Shown here in pieces: positions 1 through 7,794 of a stretch of DNA of 47,308 bases. Within the stretch, counting starts at the first letter, position 1. Each line of letters starts with the position of its first letter. The stretch spans positions 1 to 47,308 of the forward strand of contig JAEWMO010000143.1 of NCBI GenBank assembly GCA_023457135.1. The letters are read 5' to 3'. Source of the DNA: Methanobacteriota archaeon. GTDB lineage: Archaea > Halobacteriota > Methanomicrobia > Methanomicrobiales > Methanoculleaceae. The notes under the pieces were generated by a model. That model did not search any database. It was given only the letters and a program-made list of their open reading frames with translations, and had not been told where the DNA came from. Position numbers and translations under genes: made by a program.

Positions 1-221
1 CCGGTATAGGACGTGCGGGGATCATACCCCAGGATGGAGAGGTTTGCGATGTCGCTCCCCGGTTCGAACCCCGGCGGCACGGTCCGGAGCATCCCGCACC
101 GCCCCTCCCGCGCGATCCTGTCCATGTTCGGTATCTCTGCGTATTCGAGGGGGGTTCTGCCCCCCAGTTCGGCAAGCGGCTCGTCCGCCATGCCGTCCCC
201 GAGAATGATGACGTATTTCAT
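1..221 (-). CDS. apgM: Cofactor-independent phosphoglycerate mutase, partial (N-terminal part)
   Basis: Only the first 73 codons are present; the gene runs off the left edge. The protein begins MKYVIILGDGMADEPLAEL and continues with a segment ending NMDRIAREG, then PPGFEPGSDIANLSILGYDP. This is the N-terminal metal-binding region of archaeal 2,3-bisphosphoglycerate-independent phosphoglycerate mutase (alkaline phosphatase superfamily), where the Asp of GDG and the Ser of GSD are metal-site or phosphoserine positions. It would interconvert 3- and 2-phosphoglycerate in cytoplasmic glycolysis and gluconeogenesis. The ATG at 221 is preceded at about 6 nt by AAAGGA, which supports this start. The family call is firm; the full gene cannot be checked. 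Confidence 0.88.
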   Translation of the reverse strand, partial: MKYVIILGDGMADEPLAELGGRTPLEYAEIPNMDRIAREGRCGMLRTVPPGFEPGSDIANLSILGYDPRTSYT

Positions 222-306
222 GTGAATCCTTTGAGCGCCCTGGTGATGCCGGCAAGCCCGTCCGGTCATCTCCTGCAGGTGTCCCGGTCCGGCTTCTTCC
301 CTCTCC

Positions 307-1239
307 TCATGCCAGCATGGCGCGAACAGCCGCCCGCACGCTCTCTTCCGATGTGGTCCCGCACTGCCAGCCGAGGCCCTTGAGTCTCTCGACGGAGAGC
401 TGCATCTTCGGCACGTCGCCGACCCAGCCGCGCGCCCCGCCGGTGAACCGGTACCGGACACCGGAGAGACCCATCTCCTCCGTGACGATATCGGCGATCC
501 TGACGACGTCGATCCAGTCTTCGGAGCCGATGTTGAAGGTGTTCACCGCCTCATGCGAGTGCTCGATCGCGAAATGGACGGCACGGACGCACTCCCTGAC
601 CTCCAGGTACGACTTCGTCTGCCTGCCGTCGCCGAGGATCTCAAGCTCCTGCGGGTTCTCGCGGAGTTTCCGGATGAAGTCGGAGATGACCCCGTGGCCG
701 CTCCTCTCGCCGATGATGTTTGCGAACCGGTAGACCCACGACCGCATCTCAAACGAGTGACAGTAGGAGGATATCAGCGCCTCGCAGGCGAGTTTCGTCG
801 CACCGTAGACCGATATCGGCTCGAGCGGGGTATAGGTCTCCGGTGTCGGTATGACGGCGGCATCACCGTAGACGGTCGAGGTCGACGTGAAGACCAGTTC
901 CGGCACGCTGTGGGCCCGCATCGCCTCGAGCACCCGGTGCGTGGCGACGATGTTATTCTTTATCTGGGAGTCCGGGGTCACGGCGCTCTGCCGGACGTCG
1001 GGGTCTGCGGCGATATGGTAGACCCGGTCGGCGCCGCGGAAGCGCCCCTGCCAGCCGTCGTCGAGCAGGTTCTGCCTGACGAAAGTGACCTTCCCGCTGG
1101 CCGTATGCTGTGCCAGGTTCCTCTCGGTGCCTGCGCTGCAATCGTCGATGACCAGCACGTCGTCTCCCGCCGCGACCAGGGCATCGACGACGTGCGAACC
1201 GATGAAGCCGGCACCGCCCGTTACGATACAGAACATCAT
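307..1239 (-). CDS. NAD-dependent epimerase/dehydratase, UDP-glucose 4-epimerase-like (extended SDR)
   Basis: This 310-aa protein has the extended short-chain dehydrogenase fold. The Rossmann motif TGGAGFIGSHVVDAL lies at about residues 8-22, the catalytic Ser lies in TSTSTVYGD near residue 120, and the YxxxK pair is YGATK near residue 146. The C-terminal half is a sugar-nucleotide binding region with an NIGSEDW stretch. The length is normal for GalE-like epimerases. It probably acts on a UDP- or dTDP-sugar that feeds surface glycans; the exact substrate cannot be read from sequence. Two in-frame ATGs (1239 and 1236) are possible, with a GGGAGAG about 10 nt upstream. It is read divergently from the DUF368 gene. 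Confidence 0.85.
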   Translation of the reverse strand: MMFCIVTGGAGFIGSHVVDALVAAGDDVLVIDDCSAGTERNLAQHTASGKVTFVRQNLLDDGWQGRFRGADRVYHIAADPDVRQSAVTPDSQIKNNIVATHRVLEAMRAHSVPELVFTSTSTVYGDAAVIPTPETYTPLEPISVYGATKLACEALISSYCHSFEMRSWVYRFANIIGERSGHGVISDFIRKLRENPQELEILGDGRQTKSYLEVRECVRAVHFAIEHSHEAVNTFNIGSEDWIDVVRIADIVTEEMGLSGVRYRFTGGARGWVGDVPKMQLSVERLKGLGWQCGTTSEESVRAAVRAMLA

Positions 1240-1649
1240 AGAATAGTATCTCTCCCATGCTATAGGGTTACTGGATGGAGCGCTGGAACGTAAGCCGGCC
1301 GCCCGCAGACGTCCGGCGAGACCGCTCCCCGTCCTCCGGCTGAGCAGCGGCGGGGCGCATGAAGAAAGGTTGATGCCCCCGCACGGCTCACGTTACGGCC
1401 CGGTGAAGTTCATCGGGGCGTTTTTTTCATAAGCGCCCCCGACATATGAGGATCACAAGGAGTTGACCATTTGAGAGAGTCCCGCATCCGTGGCAGGGTC
1501 GGCCGGCCTCCGGCCGCCGCCGAACCGTTCATCATCCCCCGACAGGCGTCCGCCGGAGCCGGCGGTAAATCCGGCATGTATCCTGGAAGTCCCGGATCAG
1601 GTCACGCCGGCACCCGGACGCGGCTCATCACCTTCCCGGGGGCCCGGCT
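1240..1649. other. 410-nt divergent gap: promoters plus a porC-like relic
   Basis: This stretch separates the minus-strand epimerase from the plus-strand DUF368 gene. I see no intact gene in it. It contains a possible epimerase TATA element (CTATAGC on the minus strand near 1260). A T7 run at 1421-1427 is enclosed by GGGGCG and CGCCCC. At 1457-1545 a Shine-Dalgarno-like AAGGAG is followed by a stretch closely resembling the start of porC. The 60-codon frame from 1471 to 1653 does not look like a functional protein. Confidence 0.6.
1471..1545 (+). pseudogene. Decayed N-terminal fragment resembling porC
   Basis: From 1471 the DNA reads TTGAGAGAGT followed by CGCAT and TGGCAGGG, in the same order and spacing as the start of porC at 4376. 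By eye, 24 of the first 28 bases are identical. The translated start MRESRIRGR matches porC MRELRIHGR at 7 of 9 positions. After that the GGQG motif is lost, indels appear, and the match fades at about codon 24 (AAAEPFI against TAAELIA). A Shine-Dalgarno-like AAGGAG at 1457 mirrors the AAAGGGGG before porC. I read this as a remnant of a duplicated or replaced PorC-type gamma-subunit gene; chance similarity is less likely but not excluded. Confidence 0.5.
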
Positions 1650-2522
1650 ATGAGCCCGCGTCCGGAGCTCCGGGAGCACGCCGGGATCTACCTGCGCGGC
1701 CTCGCGATGGGAGCCTGCGACATCATTCCCGGGGTCTCTGGGGGGACGATCGCCCTCATCACCGGGATCTACGAACGACTGGTCGGGGCCATCGGCAGCA
1801 TCGACCCGGCCTCGGTGAAACACCTCGCAAGGGGCGACTTCAGGTCGTTCCGGGCGGATCTCGAAAAGATCGATATCCCGTTCCTCGTCGCCCTCATCGC
1901 CGGGATCGGCACCGCCTTCCTCCTGATGTCCGGGGTGATCCTCTCGCTCCTCACCAATCACGCAGTGGAGACCTACTCCTTCTTCCTTGGTCTCATCATT
2001 GCCTCCGCGGTCGCTATATTCCTCAAGATCCGTTCGCCGGGCGCGGCCACAATCCTGTATCTTGTTATCGGGGCCGGTGCCGGCTACCTCATCGGGGGCC
2101 TCGGGCACGTTGATATCGGCCATTCCCTGCCGGTTCTTTTCCTCACCGGAATGGCGGCGCTCTGCGCGATGATCCTTCCCGGGATATCGGGCGCCTACAT
2201 AACCCTGGTCCTCAACCAGTACGAGTTCATGCTTACGGCGCTCCGGTCTTTCTCGCTTCCTGAGATCATCGCGTATATCGCCGGCGGTGTTGTCGGGCTT
2301 CTCCTCTTCACGAAGGCCCTCAAGTATCTTTTAAAGACGTATCACGGGCCAATGCTCGCCCTGCTCACCGGATTGATGCTCGGTTCGGCGAGGATGCTCT
2401 GGGAGAGGGGGAGCGAGGCAGGGGATATGGTCTCCGGCGGCTGGATCTTCATCCTTGCCGGCCTCGTTGTCGTCGGCGCGGTGGAATACCTGCAGAGGCG
2501 CTACGAGAATAACAGGGCCTGA
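1650..2522 (+). CDS. DUF368 family polytopic membrane protein (putative polyprenyl-phosphate translocase)
   Basis: This 290-aa protein has about eight hydrophobic segments and the DUF368 signature near its N-terminus: LRGLAMGACDIIPGVSGGTI at about residues 15-34. A second family-typical motif, ILPGISGAYITLVLNQYE, lies near residue 175. Bacterial DUF368 proteins have been linked to recycling of undecaprenyl phosphate (PopT). In an archaeon the equivalent lipid would be dolichyl phosphate, the carrier for N-glycans and other surface glycans, but that role is inference. The start is the ATG at 1650, just upstream of the conserved region; the Shine-Dalgarno context is weak. Marker 12 follows 68 nt downstream on the same strand. 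Confidence 0.82.
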   Translation: MSPRPELREHAGIYLRGLAMGACDIIPGVSGGTIALITGIYERLVGAIGSIDPASVKHLARGDFRSFRADLEKIDIPFLVALIAGIGTAFLLMSGVILSLLTNHAVETYSFFLGLIIASAVAIFLKIRSPGAATILYLVIGAGAGYLIGGLGHVDIGHSLPVLFLTGMAALCAMILPGISGAYITLVLNQYEFMLTALRSFSLPEIIAYIAGGVVGLLLFTKALKYLLKTYHGPMLALLTGLMLGSARMLWERGSEAGDMVSGGWIFILAGLVVVGAVEYLQRRYENNRA

Positions 2523-2590
2523 TTCCTTCCTCTTTTTGTGCGACGATTCGAAAACATACTTCCGCCTGAAAGTGCAACGAGATCCATATC

Positions 2591-3463
2591 ATGTTCATCG
2601 GCATCGACCACGGCACTACCGCGATGCGTTTCTCCACCGGAAAAGAGGAGTTCAAGATCTCCCGTGAAGAGGCCCGGAATTTTTCGGCCGGCGACCTTGC
2701 CCGCCTCTCTCCTCTTGACGAGATCGAGGGTATTGCCGTCTGCTACTCGATGGGCGACGGCATCTCGGCCATCACCGACATCAGGAACGTCAACAACCGG
2801 GGCGTAATCTCCCGCGAAGGCGCCGGCAAGCATATCGGCGGCGGGACCCGCGTATACGATGAGATCAAAGAGAGCGGACTTCCTGCCGTCGTGATCCCGG
2901 GGCTGCACCGCGCATCCCCGACCGACCCGCGGTTCAAAGCCTACTCCCACCAGGCGAGCCCGGAGAAGATCGGGATCCTGTATGAGGTCGTGCACGACCT
3001 CGGGGGAGATGTCGTGGTCTGTGATGCGAGCTCGAACACCGTCACGCTCCTCGTGACCGGCGGAAGGATCACCGGTGCATTCGATGCCTGTGTCTTTGCG
3101 CCCGGCACCCGGCACGGTGCGCTCGACGTGGACGCCATCCGGAAGATCGACCGGGGCGAGTCCACAGCGAACGACGCCTTCCTCCACGCGGGCGTGGACT
3201 ATACTGTCCCTCCCGACCTCAGGGTCGGGACGATGGCCATGTTTGCCGCGATGGAATGCGCCGCAATGCTGCTCATCAACCCCGGCGCAAAAGTTGCCCT
3301 TGCCGGTTCCATGGCCCCTGCCATCGCGCCGGGCGTCGAGGCGCTCCTCTCGAAGAAGGTCGCCGTCTACGACGAGTGGTGCGCGGCCCGGGGGCTTGCC
3401 CGGATCGCCCGCGATGTCTTCTCGGGAGCAACCACGATCCTTGGCCTTGCAGTCGACCGGTAG
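2591..3463 (+). CDS. Methanogenesis marker protein 12
   Basis: This 290-aa protein matches the methanogenesis marker 12 family, an actin/Hsp70-like ATPase-fold protein found in methanogens. It begins MFIGIDHGTTAMRFS, a phosphate-1-type loop. Other parts include DLGGDVVVCDASSNTVTLL near residue 138, typical of the second phosphate loop of the ASKHA superfamily, and a later VALAGSMAPAIAPG adenosine-like motif. Its biochemical role is unknown; distribution links it to methyl-coenzyme M reductase-bearing archaea. The ATG at 2591 directly precedes the conserved phosphate loop, so the start is secure. A strong hairpin at 3497-3519 probably ends this transcript. Confidence 0.88.
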   Translation: MFIGIDHGTTAMRFSTGKEEFKISREEARNFSAGDLARLSPLDEIEGIAVCYSMGDGISAITDIRNVNNRGVISREGAGKHIGGGTRVYDEIKESGLPAVVIPGLHRASPTDPRFKAYSHQASPEKIGILYEVVHDLGGDVVVCDASSNTVTLLVTGGRITGAFDACVFAPGTRHGALDVDAIRKIDRGESTANDAFLHAGVDYTVPPDLRVGTMAMFAAMECAAMLLINPGAKVALAGSMAPAIAPGVEALLSKKVAVYDEWCAARGLARIARDVFSGATTILGLAVDR

Positions 3464-3496
3464 CCGTCCTTACGCTCTGCCGGTGCGGCGGGGCTG

Positions 3497-3519
3497 TCCA
3501 CCGGGAAAACCCCGGTGGA
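3497..3519. terminator. Hairpin after marker 12 gene
   Basis: TCCACCGGG (3497-3505) pairs perfectly with CCCGGTGGA (3511-3519) around a 5-nt AAAAC loop. It lies 33 nt after the stop of the marker 12 gene and before the hxlB promoter. There is no strong T-run after it, so a role as mRNA 3'-end structure is also possible. Confidence 0.5.
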
Positions 3520-3589
3520 GACGGCCCTCCCGTTTCGTACCCTTTTATGTGGTGCCGGGTAGTACATTGGATTCAACGAGGGAGGACCC

Positions 3590-4216
3590 GTGACTGGCAT
3601 GCAACCGGACTGCCCCAACATCGCCGATCTCATGCTCCTGATGACGTCGCGTCTCGAAGAGACGGCACGCTCCATAGATCAGGAGAGTGCAGGCCGGCTC
3701 CTCGACGAGATTCTCAACGCAAAACGGATCTACCTTGCCGGAGCCGGGCGTTCCGGCCTCGTCGCACGAGCGTTCGCCCAGCGCCTCATGCACCTCGGGT
3801 TTGAGAGTTACGTCATCGGCGAGACGATCACGCCTGCGTTCGGGCGCGGAGACGTTCTTATAGCCTTCTCGGGCTCGGGTGAGACCCGGTCCGTCGTGGA
3901 TGCGTGCGAGACCGCCCGGGAGATCGGGGGGAAGATCTGTCTCGTCACGTCGACCCCCGACTCACATATCGGCCGTATGGCCGATTGTATCGTCGAGATC
4001 GGGAACGACCTGCTTAAGAATGCGGATATCCCGCACGACTTTGAGATTCGCCAGCTTACGGGGCAGTACCGGTCGGTCTCAGGATCTTTTGCCCCGCTGG
4101 GGACTCTTTTTGAGACCGCAGCACTGGTCTTTTCGGACGCGATCGTCTCTGCCCTGATGGAAGTGCGGCACTGCACGCTCGAAGAGCTCAGGAGCCGGCT
4201 TGCCAATGTCCAGTAA
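3590..4216 (+). CDS. hxlB: 6-phospho-3-hexuloisomerase
   Basis: This 208-aa SIS-domain protein contains the sugar-phosphate loop YLAGAGRSGLVARAFAQRL (about residues 46-64) and FSGSGETRSVVD (about residues 93-104), typical of 6-phospho-3-hexuloisomerase. It interconverts fructose 6-phosphate and hexulose 6-phosphate. In archaea that lack the oxidative pentose phosphate pathway, this runs in reverse to make ribulose 5-phosphate. Its partner activity, hexulose-6-phosphate synthase, is encoded about 31 kb away at 35232. The start is a GTG at 3590 with GGAGG four nt upstream. A TATA-like CCTTTTATG lies near 3541-3549. Confidence 0.9.
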   Translation: MTGMQPDCPNIADLMLLMTSRLEETARSIDQESAGRLLDEILNAKRIYLAGAGRSGLVARAFAQRLMHLGFESYVIGETITPAFGRGDVLIAFSGSGETRSVVDACETAREIGGKICLVTSTPDSHIGRMADCIVEIGNDLLKNADIPHDFEIRQLTGQYRSVSGSFAPLGTLFETAALVFSDAIVSALMEVRHCTLEELRSRLANVQ

Positions 4217-4333
4217 GCAGGGGGCAACTCCGGCACCTCTGCACTCCCGGGTCTGACAAAAATTAAGTTGTCTCGCGGGCAACGGGTGTTCAGGCACGCA
4301 TGTGACTCCGGTGGGTCCTGTTGAGTGCCGGAG

Positions 4334-4368
4334 TATTTATATTATTAATCATTAAGATTTAAAGGGGG
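4334..4368 (+). promoter_or_regulatory. porCDAB promoter and ribosome binding site
   Basis: An AT-rich TATA-like element, TATTTATATTA (4334-4344), stands out in GC-rich surroundings. A strong Shine-Dalgarno AAAGGGGG (4361-4368) follows, then the TTG start of porC at 4376. The spacing suits an archaeal promoter with a very short leader. Confidence 0.6.
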
Positions 4369-4375
4369 TTTTTGT

Positions 4376-4921
4376 TTGAGAGAGTTACGCATTCATGGCA
4401 GGGGTGGCCAGGGCTCCGTGACCGCTGCCGAACTCATTGCTTTTGCGGCATTTGAGGGCGGCGTGTATGCCCAGGCATTCCCGGCCTTCGGTGTGGAGCG
4501 CCGGGGCGCCCCGGTGCAGGCGTTCGTCCGCTTCAGCGATGCAAAGATCCGGTTGCGCAGCCAGATCTACGAGCCCGACTACATCATCGTACAGGATCCA
4601 ACCCTGATCGGCGATGTGGACGTCTTTATGGGCATGAAATCAGGCGGTATCGCCATCATCAACACCGAGAAGCCCGACTTCAACTCCGGGGTTCCGGAGG
4701 GCGTGAAGGTCTATGCCATCGATGCAACCACCATCGCGCTCGAGGAACTGGGTGTGCCCATCACCAATACAACCCTGATGGGCGCCTTTGCGGCAGCAAC
4801 CGGCGAGATCAAGCTCGAGTCGCTCGAACATGCGCTGCGGAACCGGTTCTCCGGAAGCATGGCTGATAAGAACGTCAAAGCGGCAGCGCGCGCATACAAC
4901 CTCGTCGGAGGTGCCGCGTAA
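4376..4921 (+). CDS. porC: Pyruvate:ferredoxin oxidoreductase, gamma subunit
   Basis: This 181-aa protein has the gamma-domain signature IHGRGGQGSVTAAELIA near its N-terminus and the typical PAFGVERRGAPVQAF segment near residue 37. It is one of four subunits of the cytoplasmic thiamine-pyrophosphate/iron-sulfur enzyme that joins acetyl-CoA, CO2 and reduced ferredoxin to pyruvate; in methanogens this works mainly in carbon assimilation. The start is a TTG with a strong Shine-Dalgarno seven nt upstream. Its stop overlaps the porD start by one nt (TAATG). The PorC call rests on the order gamma-delta-alpha-beta and on the delta subunit; a closely related 2-oxoacid enzyme is less likely. Confidence 0.92.
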   Translation: MRELRIHGRGGQGSVTAAELIAFAAFEGGVYAQAFPAFGVERRGAPVQAFVRFSDAKIRLRSQIYEPDYIIVQDPTLIGDVDVFMGMKSGGIAIINTEKPDFNSGVPEGVKVYAIDATTIALEELGVPITNTTLMGAFAAATGEIKLESLEHALRNRFSGSMADKNVKAAARAYNLVGGAA

Positions 4922-5181
4922 TGGCATTGCGGGTTGGGTGCGCTGCAGCACCCGGGAGAGCGCTTGAGAACAAGACCGGCGCCTGGAGGGTATTCAAACC
5001 TGAGTTTGAGCCTGAGAAGTGCACGAAGTGCGGCATGTGCGCCATGGTCTGTCCGGAGGGATGTGTCCGCGAGACGGAGGAGGGCACGTTCGAGCCCGAC
5101 CTCGATTACTGCAAGGGCTGTGGGATCTGCGCGGAGATCTGCCCGAAGAAAGGCATCCGGATGGAGAAGGAGGAGAAATAA
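4921..5181 (+). CDS. porD: Pyruvate:ferredoxin oxidoreductase, delta (ferredoxin) subunit
   Basis: This 86-aa protein carries two 4Fe-4S motifs, CTKCGMCAMVCPEGC (about residues 34-48) and CKGCGICAEICPKKG (about residues 64-78). The spacing is that of PorD, which carries electrons from the catalytic alpha/beta core to soluble ferredoxin. A family-typical TGAWRVFKPEFEPEKC stretch precedes the first cluster. The stop overlaps the porA start by one nt (TAATG), showing tight translational coupling within porCDAB. Confidence 0.93.
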   Translation: MALRVGCAAAPGRALENKTGAWRVFKPEFEPEKCTKCGMCAMVCPEGCVRETEEGTFEPDLDYCKGCGICAEICPKKGIRMEKEEK

Positions 5182-6335
5182 TGCTGGAGTTTATGGAAGG
5201 GTCGCATGCGGTGGCCGAGATCGTGAAACGTTGCCGCCCGCAGGTGATCGCAGCTTATCCAATCACGCCGCAGACGCACATCGTCGAGGATCTTGCCCAG
5301 ATGGTGGCGAACTGCGAGATTGACGCCGAGTATATCACAGTCGAAAGCGAGTTCTCGGCGCTCTCCGCCTGTCTCGGCGCGAGTGCCGCGGGTTCCCGGG
5401 TCTACTCTGCGACGACCTCCCAGGGCCTTGCCCTGATGTTTGAGGTCTGCTTCAACGTGGCGGGGATGCGCCAGCCGATCGTGATGACGATCGCAAACCG
5501 CTCGCTCGGTGCCCCGCTTTCGATCTGGAACGACCAGCAGGACTCTATATCCCTGCGTGACTCCGGGTGGCTGCAGTATTATGCGGAAGACAACCAGGAG
5601 ACTGTCGACCTGCATATGATCGCCTACAAGGTCTGCGAAGACCATGACATCCTCCTTCCGGCATTTGTCTGCTTCGACGGGTTCATCCTCTCGCATACCT
5701 ATGAGCCGGTCGCCCTCCCCACTCAGGAGGAGGTGGATGCCTACCTGCCGGCCTTCAACCCGTACCAGCGGCTGGACGCTGCAAGCCCGCTGAGCATGGG
5801 TATGTATGCGACGCCCGAGTACTACATGGAGTTCCGCTACGAGATCGACCGGGCGATGCAGCGTTCAAAGCAGGCCTTCATCAAGGCAGGCCGTGAGTTC
5901 GGCGAGCAGTTCGGCAGGGACTACTCTGCTCTCGTCGAGGGTTACCGCCTCGAAGACGCCGATACCGCGCTCGTCGCGATGGGCTCCATCTGCGGCACCG
6001 CAAAGGACGCGGTCGATGAGATGCGCGACGCGGGGAGGAAAGTCGGGCTCCTCAAGATCCGGGCCTTCCGGCCGTTCCCCGGCCCGGAGATCGCCGATGC
6101 CCTGAAGGGGGTCTCGACGGTGGCGGTGCTCGACAAGAACATCTCGCTCGGTAACGGCGGGGCAGTCGGCACCGAGGTGAAAGCGGCGCTCAGCGGCTCC
6201 GGCATATCGGTATACGACTATATCATCGCCCTCGGTGGGCGCGACGTCAGGAAGCGGGATATCGCCGCGGTCGTCGATCTCGCCGAGAAAGGGAAAGGAG
6301 ATCTCTTCTATGGATTACGGACGGAGGTGCTCTGA
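5181..6335 (+). CDS. porA: Pyruvate:ferredoxin oxidoreductase, alpha subunit
   Basis: This 384-aa protein starts MLEFMEGSHAVAEIVKR and includes AAYPITPQTHIVEDLAQM, the conserved YPITPQ motif of the pyrimidine-binding alpha domain. ITVESEFSALSACLGASAAG and YSATTSQGLALMFEV follow, both typical of PorA. The C-terminal part (about residues 250-384) is the transketolase-C-like domain II. The reading frame stays open upstream to 5019, but that extension covers porD. The ATG at 5181, coupled to the porD stop and preceded by GGAGGAG, is the real start. The stop abuts the porB ATG directly. Confidence 0.94.
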   Translation: MLEFMEGSHAVAEIVKRCRPQVIAAYPITPQTHIVEDLAQMVANCEIDAEYITVESEFSALSACLGASAAGSRVYSATTSQGLALMFEVCFNVAGMRQPIVMTIANRSLGAPLSIWNDQQDSISLRDSGWLQYYAEDNQETVDLHMIAYKVCEDHDILLPAFVCFDGFILSHTYEPVALPTQEEVDAYLPAFNPYQRLDAASPLSMGMYATPEYYMEFRYEIDRAMQRSKQAFIKAGREFGEQFGRDYSALVEGYRLEDADTALVAMGSICGTAKDAVDEMRDAGRKVGLLKIRAFRPFPGPEIADALKGVSTVAVLDKNISLGNGGAVGTEVKAALSGSGISVYDYIIALGGRDVRKRDIAAVVDLAEKGKGDLFYGLRTEVL

Positions 6336-7244
6336 ATGGCTGAGGTAGAAGGGGGATGCGAACTCTTCTCGGCCGGGCACCGTGCATGCGGAGGATGCGG
6401 CCCGGCGCTTGCCGCCCGGCTCCTCCTCAAGGCGACGGGAAAAAATGTCATCATCGCCGCTGCGACGGGGTGTATGGAGGTCTTCTCCACGCCTTATCCC
6501 GAGACCGCGTGGGGGGTCCCCTGGATCCACTCGCTCTTCGAGAACCCTGCAGCGGTTGCATCGGGCATCGAGGCGTCGTTGAAGAGGCAGGGACGCAACG
6601 AGAAGGTCGTCTGTATCGGCGGTGACGGGTCCACACTCGATATCGGGGTGCTCTGCATCAGCGGTGCCTTCGAGCGGGGCCATGACATCACCTACATCTG
6701 CTACGACAACGAGGCCTACATGAACACGGGCATTCAGCGGTCGGGTGCGACGCCGTATGGCGCGAGCACCACAACGAGTCCGGCCGGATCCTGCTCGCTC
6801 GGCAACCCGCGCCCGAAGAAGGACATGCCCGCGATCCTTGCCGCTCATGGCGCGCCCTACGTCGCGACCGCCTCGATCGCCTACCCGAACGACTTCGTCC
6901 AGAAGGTCGAGCGCGCGATCAACACCCCCGGCGCCTGTTACATCCAGGTGCACACGCCCTGTTGCACGGGGTGGGGCTTTGAGTCCGGCGAGACGCTCGC
7001 GATGGCCAAACTCGCCATCGAGACCGGCCTCTGGGTGAACTACGAGATGGTCGACGGCGTGGTCGAGAAGGCGAAGAAGGTGCGGCGCAAGCCCGTCGAG
7101 GAGTACCTCGCAAAACAGAAGCGGTTCCGGCACCTCTTCAAGCCCGCCCGCCGTGACGATGTGATCGCGCAGATCCAGGCGATCGCCGATGCGAACGCCA
7201 CGCGGTTCGGCATCGACATCAAGGCAAAAGGATCGTCTGAATAA
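6336..7244 (+). CDS. porB: Pyruvate:ferredoxin oxidoreductase, beta subunit
   Basis: This 302-aa thiamine-pyrophosphate-binding subunit contains the early cluster-ligand pair CGGCGPALAARLLL (about residues 15-28) and CIGGDGSTLDIGV, the GDG motif of the TPP/Mg site. YDNEAYMNTGIQRSGATPYG and HTPCCTGWGF follow, both typical PorB features. It completes the porCDAB operon. The ATG directly follows the porA TGA. The last 26 nt overlap the convergent LysE-type gene on the other strand. Confidence 0.94.
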   Translation: MAEVEGGCELFSAGHRACGGCGPALAARLLLKATGKNVIIAAATGCMEVFSTPYPETAWGVPWIHSLFENPAAVASGIEASLKRQGRNEKVVCIGGDGSTLDIGVLCISGAFERGHDITYICYDNEAYMNTGIQRSGATPYGASTTTSPAGSCSLGNPRPKKDMPAILAAHGAPYVATASIAYPNDFVQKVERAINTPGACYIQVHTPCCTGWGFESGETLAMAKLAIETGLWVNYEMVDGVVEKAKKVRRKPVEEYLAKQKRFRHLFKPARRDDVIAQIQAIADANATRFGIDIKAKGSSE

Positions 7245-7794
7245 AGTACAATCCGAAGACTATCATGGCGAGTCCGCTCGCCTGAACCACTTTTTTGTAA
7301 TGGGGTCCGAGAATGTTTGCTCCCCGTGAGACGGCAAGACCGAGAAGGCCGAGCCAGACGATATCCGCACCGATGTGGCCGACGTAGAACGCGGCAAACG
7401 ACGGGTGAAGCGCGAGGAACCCGACGCCGAACGTGAGCCACCAGACCCACCAGTAGGGGTTGCCGAGCGTGCAGGCCACCCCGAATGCGACCGGCACCCG
7501 GGTATCGGCGCTCGCGGTGACGGCATCTCCGGCGCGGAGAAACTGCATTGCGCCGAGCGCGATGAGGACGCCCGAGCCGATGAGGGCGACGAGGTCGATG
7601 TAGGGGACGTCGCGGACGCCATACGCTATGGCCGCGACCATGGCGGCCTCGGGAATGCCGTGCCCCACCACCAGCCCTGCAACGAACGGCGCCGCCCGCC
7701 GCGAGCCGAGGCCGAGGACCGAGGCGGTCATGGGGCCGGGCGATGCGGCCCCTGAGAACCCGATCAGGAACGAGGCGGCGACGATCTCGATCAT
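7219..7794 (-). CDS. LysE/RhtB family amino-acid exporter
   Basis: This 191-aa protein has about six membrane segments. Its N-terminus MIEIVAASFLIGFSGAASPG is the LysE/RhtB hallmark (PGP motif region), and a second typical stretch, LGNPYWWVWWLTFG, lies near residue 103. The family exports basic or neutral amino acids or related metabolites; the substrate here is unknown. The frame stays open to 7857, but the ATG at 7794 overlaps the stop of the upstream membrane-protein gene by 4 nt and begins the conserved region. Downstream of threonine synthase, a threonine or homoserine export role is tempting but unproven. Confidence 0.82.
   Translation of the reverse strand: MIEIVAASFLIGFSGAASPGPMTASVLGLGSRRAAPFVAGLVVGHGIPEAAMVAAIAYGVRDVPYIDLVALIGSGVLIALGAMQFLRAGDAVTASADTRVPVAFGVACTLGNPYWWVWWLTFGVGFLALHPSFAAFYVGHIGADIVWLGLLGLAVSRGANILGPHYKKVVQASGLAMIVFGLYFIQTILLP

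Noticed and set aside
52..80. GGTTCGAACCCC resembles the T-arm of a tRNA.
   Set aside because: It encodes PPGFEPGSD in the conserved N-terminus of phosphoglycerate mutase, and no acceptor or anticodon arm surrounds it.
5019..5180. A 54-codon N-terminal extension of porA in the open frame.
   Set aside because: It overlaps porD in another frame. The ATG at 5181 is coupled to the porD stop and matches the PorA N-terminus.
7219..7244. 26-nt overlap between the ends of porB and the LysE-type gene, considered as a sign of a misplaced stop.
   Set aside because: Both C-termini look normal for their families. Short convergent overlaps are common in compact genomes.
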